Assembly (NCBI GenBank): GCA_022563625.1
Contig: JADFNA010000028.1
Span: 1-10,422, forward strand
Length of the DNA: 10,422 nucleotides
Source of the DNA: Candidatus Zixiibacteriota bacterium
GTDB taxonomy: Bacteria > Zixibacteria > MSB-5A5 > GN15 > JACZUZ01
Direction: 5' to 3'
This document shows positions 1 through 7,177 of the stretch, piece by piece. Below the pieces are notes generated by a model. The model was not told the DNA's origin, ran no database searches, and saw only the letters and a program-made list of their open reading frames with translations. The first letter of the stretch is position 1. Every line of letters begins with the position of its first letter. A program made the position numbers and the translations under genes.

Positions 1-138
1 TCAACTGAGGGCGCATTATGTTTGATGAAAAACAGTCTCGATCAAAATATTCTGATTGACTGCGGCCAGGAGCTTCTGCGCTATCTGGACGGTCTGCGGG
101 CGCCGCAAACTGAAACTGTCACACCTGCGGCCTCCTGA
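1..138 (+). CDS. C-terminal fragment of an unidentified protein
   Basis: An open frame enters from the left edge in frame 1 and stops at TGA (136-138), giving 45 residues. I do not recognise the family. The visible part has an amphipathic-looking stretch (NILIDCGQELLRYLDGL, about residues 16-32) and a polar, Pro/Thr/Ala-rich tail, a common pattern for the end of a soluble protein. Two cysteines are present (residues 7 and 21). Codon choice looks like that of the neighbouring genes, with many CTG, GGC and GCG codons, but the piece is too short for this to be strong. It runs opposite to the haem operon and converges on hemY with a 65-bp gap, so it is not part of that operon. The start and most of the gene lie outside the window. 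It could be a chance open frame. Confidence 0.4.
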   Translation, partial: STEGALCLMKNSLDQNILIDCGQELLRYLDGLRAPQTETVTPAAS

Positions 139-203
139 TCCTGCCTTTAGCAATCGTTGGAGAAAGTTTTCGGATGGATTCGAAGTTAGCGACCGGGGGT
201 CCG
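139..203. other. Short convergent intergenic gap, no clear terminator
   Basis: These 65 bp separate the stop of the left-edge frame from the stop of hemY. A bidirectional terminator would be expected here. I find only a weak inverted repeat, GACC-GGG-GGTC (191-201), with a 4-bp stem and no T-run after it, so I do not call a terminator. Confidence 0.4.
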
Positions 204-1574
204 TTAGATGTTTGACACAATTGCAGATGCGCGTTTGATACAGTCGACTACACCGACTCCCGTGTAGGCGTTGCCGGCCAGATGCAGTCCGGGAAATCTG
301 GCCAACTCGGCGTCGATTTCCTGCAGGAGACGGTAATGCCCCAGTCGATACTGCGGGACCGCCCGGTTCCAGCGATAAAGCCGGGCCAGCTCAGGCCCGC
401 CCTTGATTTTGAGGACAGCGCCCAATTCGGTTTCGGCCAGCTTCAACAGATCATCATCACTGCAGTCAAGCACATCTTCATTTCCGGCGCCCCCCAGTAG
501 AACGCGGAACAGCGCCTTGTCGCCGGGGGCCTGATCGGGAAACACTGACGAAGCCCAGATTGCCCCGAGATGTTTGGCCTTTTCGTTCAGGGGAACCAAA
601 TAACCGAACCCGCGAATGTCAGCTTTGATTGCATCTTTTGCGAAACCCAGACAGGCCACGGCGATTGGCGCATACTGAATCCGGCTAAGTGTATCGGCCA
701 GATCGTTCGATAATTTCCGCAGGATTGTTGCGGCATGGTAGGCCGGAGTTGCGACAATAACCTGTTCGGTTTCTGCCGTTGAATTGTCAGAAAAACTGAT
801 CAAGTATTTTCCTGCTGTTTTTGTTATGCGAGCCGCTCGTGCGTTTGTGTGAACATGAGTTTGATGCTTTGCTTGCAGGGCCTTGATGATGGCATAAATC
901 CCGCCGTTAAGCGAAGTGATTCCTGGTTTGTTTTTTTTGGCGGGTCGGCTGGCTGTGGTTTTGCTCTGTCTTCTTTTCGCCTTCAGCTTTGCGAGCGCTC
1001 CGCGAAAAATTGATCCGCTGTTTCGCTCCATTTCATACAGCGCCGGGAAAGCAGACCTGACAGACAGGTCTCGCGCGTCGCCTGCGAAAATGCCCGTTAC
1101 CAGCGGCTGAACGAGATAGTCGGCAATCTCAGCGCCGAACCGCCTTCTGGCAAAATCATAGACTGATTCGTCATCTTTGCCAGAGCTGGCGGCGAATGGT
1201 TCAAGCAGCCCGCGAAGTTTTCCCGGCAGTGAAACAACCCCGGGTGCGAGAAGTCCGAGTGGTGACATCGCAACCCGTCGCAGTTTCCCGCGACGCAGGA
1301 TATACCTTTTGTCCGCATCCGATCCGGCCGGTTGGATATCATTTTCTATACCAAGTTCCTCGCACAGTTTTGAGGCTATGCAGTCACGGTCGCGCAGGCC
1401 GCTGGGCCCCCATTCGCAGAGATAGCCGTTTATCATATCGGACCCGATAACTCCGCCGAGGCGCGGCCCCGCCTCGTAAAGCGCTATATTGTATGCGGGG
1501 TACTTTTTTTTGAGAAAATGCAGAGCCGAAAGTCCGGAAATACCCCCGCCGATAATTATGATTTCTTTCGACAT
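204..1574 (-). CDS. hemY: Protoporphyrinogen oxidase, HemY type
   Basis: This FAD enzyme oxidises protoporphyrinogen IX to protoporphyrin IX, the penultimate step of haem synthesis, usually at the inner membrane face. The 456-residue product has the normal family length. The FAD dinucleotide motif IIIIGGGISGLSA is at residues 5-17 and is followed by the EAGPRLGG signature (34-41). The family pattern of F-G-x-E-I-A-D-Y, then P-L-V-T-G-I-F-A-G-D, is at 146-166, and GSI at 187-189. The C-terminal FAD-binding end (HLAGNAYTGVGVVDCI, 431-446) is intact. A lysine/arginine-rich linker lies at about 195-217. The frame stays open upstream to an ATG at 1682, but that would overlap hemN and add 36 unrelated residues; the start at 1574 places the FAD motif correctly. 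It is the last gene of the operon, 46 bp after hemN. HemY-type enzymes usually use oxygen. A CgoX-type coproporphyrinogen oxidase is the alternative, made less likely by the adjacent HemN. Confidence 0.95.
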   Translation of the reverse strand: MSKEIIIIGGGISGLSALHFLKKKYPAYNIALYEAGPRLGGVIGSDMINGYLCEWGPSGLRDRDCIASKLCEELGIENDIQPAGSDADKRYILRRGKLRRVAMSPLGLLAPGVVSLPGKLRGLLEPFAASSGKDDESVYDFARRRFGAEIADYLVQPLVTGIFAGDARDLSVRSAFPALYEMERNSGSIFRGALAKLKAKRRQSKTTASRPAKKNKPGITSLNGGIYAIIKALQAKHQTHVHTNARAARITKTAGKYLISFSDNSTAETEQVIVATPAYHAATILRKLSNDLADTLSRIQYAPIAVACLGFAKDAIKADIRGFGYLVPLNEKAKHLGAIWASSVFPDQAPGDKALFRVLLGGAGNEDVLDCSDDDLLKLAETELGAVLKIKGGPELARLYRWNRAVPQYRLGHYRLLQEIDAELARFPGLHLAGNAYTGVGVVDCIKRASAIVSNI

Positions 1575-1614
1575 TTTTTCAGGTTTCCGCTGTGGAAGAG
1601 CGCAAGGGACGGAT

Positions 1615-1629
1615 ACTATACTATATAGT
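1615..1629. repeat. AT-rich inverted repeat over the hemN stop codon
   Basis: ACTATA-CTA-TATAGT forms a 6-bp perfect dyad with a 3-base loop, and the loop is the hemN stop codon (1621-1623). Read on the minus strand the area also contains TATAGT/TATAGTAT strings that resemble a -10 box in the longest gap inside the operon, just before hemY. There is no convincing -35 partner. It may be an internal promoter, an RNA hairpin at the cistron boundary, or chance. Confidence 0.35.
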
Positions 1630-3018
1630 GCGGGAAAAGGCCGGTCTATCAGCCGCCGGTTTGCTTCGCAGGTAGGCGTCAAAAATCATGGAAACGTTGC
1701 GCACAAATGTCCGCCCCAGGGCGGTCACGCACAGACTGTCATCTGAGAGAATAATTATTCCGTCTGCGGCAAACGGACCAAGCTGGTCAAACTCTGCAGA
1801 GAAATAATCATGAAAACTGACAGAAAATTTCTCCTGCAACTTTTGAAAATCAAGTTTGAAATTGCACATGATAGATGAAATTACAAACTGGCGGATAAGA
1901 TCATCTTTTGCCAGTTTCAATCCCCGATGTGTGGCAAAGCCGCCGTTCTGGATTTTTTCCTGATATGATTCCAGCTTCGCATGGTTTTGAACAAATGTAT
2001 CGCTGACATAGCCAATACCAGAGACACCCAGGCCGATTAGATCTGGCGATACTTTTGTGGTATAGCCCATGAAATTGCGCTGAAGCTTGCCGTTATTTTG
2101 CGCCAGTGAGAGTTCATCGCCGGGCAGCGCGAAATGGTCCATGCCAATATGCTGATAGCCGGCCTCGGAAAACATGCCGTGCGCTGTGGAAAATAGCGCG
2201 GCCTTAACCTCCAGTTCGGGCAGGTCGATCGGCTTGATAAAATTCTGATGTTTCATTGACTCAGGCAAATAGGCAAAGCTGTACAGCGCAACCCGGTCAG
2301 GCCGCAGTGTAAGCGCTTTATCAATTGTCTCGGTAAAGCCAGCCACATTTTGATGCGGCAGGCCGTAGATCAGGTCAATATTAACTCCCGCGTAACCAAG
2401 TTCGCGTGAGTAGTCCACACAATGTTTCGTCTGCTCATAGGGCTGGATACGGTTGATTGCTTTTTGCACGACAGGATTAAAATCCTGCACGCCCATTGAA
2501 ACGCGGTTGAAACCACGCGACCGGAGATATTTCAGCTGCTCATCGGTGGTTACTCGCGGATCCACCTCAATCGAAATTTCAGCGTCAGCGCTAAAGACAA
2601 ATGCGCATTCCAGTTTATCAAGCAGGGTTGCAAACTGGCTGACCGAGAGAAATGTTGGCGTGCCGCCGCCGAAATGCAGTTGCACAATTTTATTTCTGGC
2701 GCCCAGCAACGCTGCGGTGTTCTCAATTTCCCGGTAGAGGATTTCGAGATAATCATCCGAATTGCGCTTGCGGGTCGGGATGACAACATTACAGGCGCAG
2801 AAGTAGCAGCGTTTTTCACAAAACGGCAGATGAACGTAAACTGACAGCGGTTCAGCGGGAGTTTGTGAAGCCTTCTGCAATGCAGCTTTGTATTGGTGCG
2901 GGCCAACGGATTCTGTCCATTCGGGAACTGTCGGATAGCTGGTGTAGCGCGGACCAGGACGGTCATATTTCTGGAGCAGTGTAATCGGGACCCGGTTTTT
3001 ATATAATGTATTTGCCAT
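1621..3018 (-). CDS. hemN: Oxygen-independent coproporphyrinogen III dehydrogenase
   Basis: A radical-SAM enzyme that oxidatively decarboxylates two propionates of coproporphyrinogen III to give protoporphyrinogen IX without oxygen, in the cytoplasm. The 465-residue product matches the usual length. The diagnostic true-HemN cluster motif CX3CX2CXC is present as C67, C71, C74 and C76 (CEKRCYFCAC), preceded by YVHLPF with the SAM-contacting tyrosine Y61. The glycine-rich SAM motif GGGTPT is at 117-122. The C-terminal part carries the NFMGYTTK block and an RDD-like KDDLIRQ segment seen in E. coli HemN, so this is not the HemW (CX3CX2C) paralogue that lacks the extra cysteine. The N-terminal part (KYDRPGPRYTSYP, residues 17-29) is also typical. 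It starts 16 bp after hemE; the upstream AAAAGAGAAAAT gives only a weak ribosome binding site. Confidence 0.97.
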   Translation of the reverse strand: MANTLYKNRVPITLLQKYDRPGPRYTSYPTVPEWTESVGPHQYKAALQKASQTPAEPLSVYVHLPFCEKRCYFCACNVVIPTRKRNSDDYLEILYREIENTAALLGARNKIVQLHFGGGTPTFLSVSQFATLLDKLECAFVFSADAEISIEVDPRVTTDEQLKYLRSRGFNRVSMGVQDFNPVVQKAINRIQPYEQTKHCVDYSRELGYAGVNIDLIYGLPHQNVAGFTETIDKALTLRPDRVALYSFAYLPESMKHQNFIKPIDLPELEVKAALFSTAHGMFSEAGYQHIGMDHFALPGDELSLAQNNGKLQRNFMGYTTKVSPDLIGLGVSGIGYVSDTFVQNHAKLESYQEKIQNGGFATHRGLKLAKDDLIRQFVISSIMCNFKLDFQKLQEKFSVSFHDYFSAEFDQLGPFAADGIIILSDDSLCVTALGRTFVRNVSMIFDAYLRSKPAADRPAFSRTI

Positions 3019-3034
3019 ATTTTCTCTTTTGAAA

Positions 3035-4090
3035 CTACCGATTGAAAGAATGGACCGTTTCCACCAGGGCGCTGACTGATTCGAGCGGAGTCTGCGGCAA
3101 AATACCGTGGCCCAGATTTACAATCAGCCGGCTGTGATCTTTAATTGATTCGAGCATTGTTGTAACGCGCGCTGCGACAGTTTCCGGCGGGGCGAACAGC
3201 GCTGTCGGATCGAAATTGCCCTGCAGGGCCTTGCCCGGCAGTGACGCTTCGGCCTCAGAGAGCTTCATGCGATAATCAACACCGACTACTTCGCAATCAA
3301 CATCCCGAATAAGGTCTACATACGGCGCCAGATTGTTTACAAAAAGTATTCTTGGAACACCGGTGTTTGTCAGCGATTCGAATATCCTTACGATATATTT
3401 CAGAGACCAATCGCGATAATCATCATGGGCCAACACTCCTGCACAGCTGTCAAATATCTGTATTGCATCTACTCCGGCCTTGATTTGCCCGGCGAGATAA
3501 ATCGAGGTTGCCTCTGTAATCATCTCTAGCAGTTTGCGGGCGGCGCCGGGATAGCGATGGATAAACTTTCTGGCCGAATTGAAGTTTGGCGAACTTCCGC
3601 CTTCGATAGCATAGCAGGCGAGTGTCCAGGGCGACCCGGCGAAGCCTATTAGCGGAATGTCCGGCATGCGTTTTTTGATTTCGCGAACGCCGTCATAGAC
3701 AAACGCAAGTTTGCCTGCAACATCATATTCAGTCAGCTTCTCGACTTCTCTTGGGTCGCCAAGCTGCGGGACCAGTTTCGGCCCGCCGCCGGGGAAAGAA
3801 AGCTCCAGGCCAAAGCCTTCGAGAATCGGCAGAATATCCGAAAACATTATCGCCGCATCAAATCCAAAGCGCCGGACAGGTTGTTCGGTGACTTCGGCCA
3901 TCAGATTAGGAGAACGGCAGAGTTCCATGAACGAAACTTTTTCGCGCACAGCCTGATATTCCGGCAGATAGCGTCCCGCCTGGCGCATCACCCACAGCGG
4001 AAGTTTTCCGCTGTTGCCGGAGCGACAGGCGGCGAGAAACGAACTCTGTTCGATCTTCGTCGGGTTGGTGATAAGTTCTGTTTCTGTCAT
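3035..4090 (-). CDS. hemE: Uroporphyrinogen III decarboxylase
   Basis: This cytoplasmic, cofactor-free enzyme removes four acetate carboxylates from uroporphyrinogen III to give coproporphyrinogen III. The 351-residue product has family length. The first signature, PLWVMRQAGRYLPEY, is at residues 31-45 with the substrate-binding arginines R36 and R40. The catalytic aspartate is D85 in MFSDILP. The second signature, GFAGSPWTLACY, is at 149-160, ending in the active-site tyrosine Y160, and the late conserved histidine is H328 in NLGHGILP. All key residues are present. The frame is open to an ATG at 4171, but I chose 4090: it gives the normal N-terminus, has GGAG about 8 bases upstream (GGAGCCGGAAC-ATG), and its ATG overlaps the hemL stop as ATGA, a common coupling arrangement. 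Confidence 0.97.
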   Translation of the reverse strand: MTETELITNPTKIEQSSFLAACRSGNSGKLPLWVMRQAGRYLPEYQAVREKVSFMELCRSPNLMAEVTEQPVRRFGFDAAIMFSDILPILEGFGLELSFPGGGPKLVPQLGDPREVEKLTEYDVAGKLAFVYDGVREIKKRMPDIPLIGFAGSPWTLACYAIEGGSSPNFNSARKFIHRYPGAARKLLEMITEATSIYLAGQIKAGVDAIQIFDSCAGVLAHDDYRDWSLKYIVRIFESLTNTGVPRILFVNNLAPYVDLIRDVDCEVVGVDYRMKLSEAEASLPGKALQGNFDPTALFAPPETVAARVTTMLESIKDHSRLIVNLGHGILPQTPLESVSALVETVHSFNR

Positions 4091-5394
4091 GTTCCGGCTC
4101 CGAACGTATGCGCAATAATCTCCGCCGCTTCGGACAACTGGCCGGCGCTGTGCGCAGCCGAGACGAAACATACTTCATAACCCGACGGCGGCAGATAAAG
4201 TCCTTGATCCAAGAGCTGGTTATGGCAGCGGTTGAAGCGCTCGATACCTTTGCCATCAATAGCGCCAGCGCTGCGCGGCGAGACATCTTGATGCGCAAGC
4301 CAGAAAATTGATCCCATACGAATGACCCGGGTATCAGGCATTGCGCGTTGCAGCATATTGGTGAAATCCGCTGTCAGTGTCTCGAGACTATTATATATAG
4401 CGCCGTCGGCCAGTTTTGCCAGGGTGGCCAGGCCGGCGGCCATTGCCAGCGGGTTGCCGGATAGTGTGCCGGCCTGATAAACCGGCCCCGTTGGAGAAAG
4501 CAAATCCATAACATCAGCGCGGCCGCCGAACGCGCCGACAGGAAGCCCGCCGCCGATGATTTTACCGTAGGTCAACAGGTCTGGCTTGAGATCATAATAT
4601 TCTGCGGCGCCGCCCGGGCCGAGGCGAAATCCGGTGATTACTTCATCAAGTATCAACAGCGCTCCGTGATTTTCAGTCAGTTCACGCAGCCGTTTCATAA
4701 ACTCAGGGCGTTGAATGAGTAGTCCACTGTTGGCCGGAACGCCTTCAATAATCGCCGCAGCGAGTTTGCTACCGTGTGTTTCAAAGAATTTCTCAAGCGC
4801 GTCGTCATCATCAAGCGGCAAAACCGCTGTTTGTGAGCTAATGGCGCGTGGTATGCCCTTTGATGACGGCTGTGAAAAAGTTGCCAGCCCGGAACCGGCT
4901 TTGACCAGAAGTCCGTCACTATGGCCGTGATAACATCCGTCGAACTTGAGTATTAGATCACGTCCGGTGAAACCGCGCGCCAGGCGAAGAGCCGACATTG
5001 CAGCTTCAGAGCCTGATGACACAAAGCGAATTTTCTCCAGTGCTTCGACATGCGAAATAATACATTCGGCAAGTTTTAATTCAAGTTCAGTGCAGGCGCC
5101 GAATGTCGTCCCGGATTCGCTCTGTGTCTTGATCGCCGCCACAACGCCGGGATCGGCATGTCCCAGAATCAACGGACCCCATGACATACAAAAATCCAGA
5201 TAACGGTTGTCGTCGGCGTCATATATATACGGACCCTGTCCGCGTGAAATAAAGCGCGGTTGCCCGCCGACTGCGCTGAAAGCGCGCACCGGTGAATTGA
5301 CGCCGCCGGGAATTACTTTTTGCGATTGTGCAAACAACCGCCGCGAATTCTCCAGTACGGTGGGTTCGTGTGTCTTAACGCTCAATCCAGCCAT
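4087..5394 (-). CDS. hemL: Glutamate-1-semialdehyde 2,1-aminomutase
   Basis: A PLP enzyme that converts glutamate-1-semialdehyde into 5-aminolevulinate, the second committed step of the C5 pathway, working with HemA. The 435-residue product matches the class-III aminotransferase family. Visible landmarks are VIPGGVNSPVRAF (28-40), MSWGPLILGH (70-79), the phosphate-binding SSGSEA (126-131), LDEVITGFR with D250 for the PLP ring nitrogen (249-257), and the Schiff-base lysine K278 in TYGKIIGGGLPVGAFGG. GTLSGNPLAMAAG further on is the usual HemL block, which separates it from other omega-aminotransferases. The usual residue before GK is often leucine; here it is tyrosine, a minor change. The gene starts 20 bp inside the end of hemB and ends in an ATGA overlap with hemE, so its translation is probably coupled on both sides. 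Confidence 0.97.
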   Translation of the reverse strand: MAGLSVKTHEPTVLENSRRLFAQSQKVIPGGVNSPVRAFSAVGGQPRFISRGQGPYIYDADDNRYLDFCMSWGPLILGHADPGVVAAIKTQSESGTTFGACTELELKLAECIISHVEALEKIRFVSSGSEAAMSALRLARGFTGRDLILKFDGCYHGHSDGLLVKAGSGLATFSQPSSKGIPRAISSQTAVLPLDDDDALEKFFETHGSKLAAAIIEGVPANSGLLIQRPEFMKRLRELTENHGALLILDEVITGFRLGPGGAAEYYDLKPDLLTYGKIIGGGLPVGAFGGRADVMDLLSPTGPVYQAGTLSGNPLAMAAGLATLAKLADGAIYNSLETLTADFTNMLQRAMPDTRVIRMGSIFWLAHQDVSPRSAGAIDGKGIERFNRCHNQLLDQGLYLPPSGYEVCFVSAAHSAGQLSEAAEIIAHTFGAGT

Positions 5395-6436
5395 GTTTCA
5401 GAATATCCCGCAGGTGATAGGTCAATATGATAGACGCCCCGGCGCGACGAATAGCCGTCAGATTCTCCAGAGCCAGGCTGGCTTCATCAGCAAAGCCCTG
5501 TTTGGAGAGCGCTTTGACTGATGCATACTCGCCGGAAACATTAAAGGCAGCCAGCGGAACGTCTGCCTGTTCGGAACATTTCGCAATCACATCCAAATAT
5601 GCCAGCGCCGGTTTGACCATTACAATATCTGCGCCTTCGGCAATGTCCAGTTGCATTTCTTTGAGCGCTTCGGTTTGATTGCGAGGATCCATTTGATAGC
5701 TTTTGCGGTCACCGGACTGTGGCGCCGACTGCGCCGCTTCGCGAAACGGACCATAATAGGCCGAACTGTACTTGGCCGTGTAAGCCATAATTATAGTGTT
5801 GGTAAAACCCTGTTCTTCGAGAGCATTTCTGATTTGTCCGACACGCCCGTCCATCATGTCCGACGGCGCCAGGCAGTCGCAGCCAGTTTCGGCCAGGGCC
5901 AGCGACATGTCTGCCAGGATAGCAGCGCTTTTGTCATTATTCACTTCACCATGTTCGATTATCCCGCAGTGTCCGCTGTCAGTGTAGGCGCAGAGACAAA
6001 CATCGGCCGCAACAAATAATTCATCAGCAAAACGCTCTTTCAATTCACGGCAGGCGCGTAGAACGGGATTGTCCGGGTGTGAGGCAAATGATGCGTCAGC
6101 GTCCTTGCGGCCTGTGACACCAAAGAGCATGACTTTATCAATACCGATTTTCAAGTCCGCTGCGATGCTTTCTGCCAGCGAATCAACTGATTCGCGATAT
6201 ATGCCCGGCAGTCCTGCAATTTCATCTTTGATACCGGCGCCTTCACAAACGAAATAGGGCTGAATCATTCCGGCAGTTGTCAGATGGGTTTCGGCGGCAA
6301 GGTCACGAATAACCCGGGTGCGTCTTAAGCGCCTGGGGCGGTTGGGGCGATTGAGGCGAACTGTGCGGGAGTTATTTGCTGCGGAAACTCTGTCTTGTTT
6401 CGTATTTAAGGTGGTCCTGCCTGGCGCTGATTTCAT
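5375..6436 (-). CDS. hemB: Delta-aminolevulinic acid dehydratase (porphobilinogen synthase), zinc type
   Basis: Condenses two 5-aminolevulinate molecules into porphobilinogen; family members act as homo-octamers in the cytosol. The product has 353 residues, about 20-30 more than most bacterial HemB. The two Schiff-base lysines are K222 (AYTAKYSSAYYGPFR) and K275 (MVKPALAYLD), and PSDMMDGRV is at 191-199. The metal site reads DVCLCAYTDSGHCG with C147, C149 and C157, the cysteine triad of zinc-dependent enzymes, not the aspartate-rich magnesium form. The usual second-to-last histidine of YTSHGHCG is replaced by serine. Extra length sits in a basic N-terminal arm (1-27) ending in R-x-N repeats before RPRRLRRT. 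I keep the start at 6436 because its ATG overlaps the hemD stop as ATGA; no better ATG follows in the arm. Confidence 0.96.
   Translation of the reverse strand: MKSAPGRTTLNTKQDRVSAANNSRTVRLNRPNRPRRLRRTRVIRDLAAETHLTTAGMIQPYFVCEGAGIKDEIAGLPGIYRESVDSLAESIAADLKIGIDKVMLFGVTGRKDADASFASHPDNPVLRACRELKERFADELFVAADVCLCAYTDSGHCGIIEHGEVNNDKSAAILADMSLALAETGCDCLAPSDMMDGRVGQIRNALEEQGFTNTIIMAYTAKYSSAYYGPFREAAQSAPQSGDRKSYQMDPRNQTEALKEMQLDIAEGADIVMVKPALAYLDVIAKCSEQADVPLAAFNVSGEYASVKALSKQGFADEASLALENLTAIRRAGASIILTYHLRDILKHGWIER
6334..6360. repeat. Three imperfect 9-bp tandem repeats inside hemB
   Basis: On the plus strand TGGGGCGGT (6334-6342), TGGGGCGAT (6343-6351) and TGAGGCGAA (6352-6360) follow each other directly. 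The unit is three codons, so in hemB (minus strand) it encodes R-L-N, R-P-N, R-P-R at residues 27-35, right at the join between the extra N-terminal arm and the conserved core. A small in-frame microsatellite expansion is the simplest explanation. Confidence 0.6.
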
Positions 6437-7164
6437 ATTCGCCGCCGCTGTTCTTGTGGCTGCTCAAGATAGGCAAAGACCGTGTTGATGTCCGGTTTGG
6501 CCATGATTATTGGCGCCGGCCAACCCTGCTCGGAAATCTTCATAGCCGTTGTCTTACCCAGTGTAATAGCGGCAGCGCGGGGGGCGCCAAAAAAACTCTG
6601 ATAAGCCGACACAGTTGACGGAGCAGTGAAAAGTATATAATCGTCCTGGCCGAAATCAGTCCCGGAGGACGGAGGACAATTGGCCGGGATTGTTTCATAG
6701 ACAGGCAGACGGGAGAGATTTATTGAAGAACTGGCGAACAACGTTTCAGGATTGAAGTTGGGCTTATTGGCAGAAATGTAGAGCGCTACGGCGCTGATAT
6801 TTTCATACGCCAGTAAGAATTCTCTGAACAATCCCTCGCTTGAGATTTCCTGCGGTGTAAACGCGGCGCTGAGTCCGAATTGACTGAGCGCCAGCGCAGT
6901 TTTTTCTCCAACTACCGCAATTTTGGTCTTTTTAGCCAGCGTCACATCTGAATCCTCGAGCCGGCGAAGAAAAGCCCTCACACCACGCGCGCTGGTAAAC
7001 AGCGCCCAGTCAAGGCCGCGCAGGTATTCCTCCACGGGAAGCTCGAAGAGCAGAGGATTGGTTTGTGTCAACTCCAATGGGATAATTCTTATGCCGGGCG
7101 GCGCAGATTGATGCATCATCTGTGCGAGCTCCACGGCGCTTCTGGTGATTCCAAGTTTGGCCAT
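6433..7164 (-). CDS. hemD: Uroporphyrinogen III synthase
   Basis: Cyclises hydroxymethylbilane with inversion of ring D to give uroporphyrinogen III. The family is poorly conserved in sequence, so the call rests on both pattern and position. The 243-residue product shows the recurring elements of the fold: LGITRSA at 4-10, DWALFTSARGVRAFLRRL at 52-69, IAVVGEKTALAL at 82-93 and the second-half counterparts YILFTAPSTVSAYQSFFG (176-193) and AITLGKTTAMKI (199-210). It sits directly after hemC (13-bp gap) and before hemB (ATGA overlap), as expected in such clusters. HemD stands alone here and is not fused to HemC or to a methyltransferase. No clear Shine-Dalgarno precedes the ATG (ACTACCCG-ATG), so reinitiation after hemC is likely. 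Confidence 0.92.
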   Translation of the reverse strand: MAKLGITRSAVELAQMMHQSAPPGIRIIPLELTQTNPLLFELPVEEYLRGLDWALFTSARGVRAFLRRLEDSDVTLAKKTKIAVVGEKTALALSQFGLSAAFTPQEISSEGLFREFLLAYENISAVALYISANKPNFNPETLFASSSINLSRLPVYETIPANCPPSSGTDFGQDDYILFTAPSTVSAYQSFFGAPRAAAITLGKTTAMKISEQGWPAPIIMAKPDINTVFAYLEQPQEQRRRI

Positions 7165-7177
7165 CGGGTAGTGTTTT

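Noticed and set aside
191..201. GACC-GGG-GGTC hairpin as a terminator
   Set aside because: The stem has only 4 bp and no T-run follows on either strand.
1575..1682. Longer hemY start at 1682
   Set aside because: It would overlap the end of hemN and add 36 residues before the FAD motif, which family members have at the very N-terminus.
2550..2966. 138-codon minus-strand frame within hemN
   Set aside because: It is an alternative frame of hemN, whose radical-SAM motifs are intact in the real frame.
4091..4171. Longer hemE start at 4171
   Set aside because: It would overlap hemL by 85 bp and add 27 residues without homology; the ATGA start with GGAG upstream is better.
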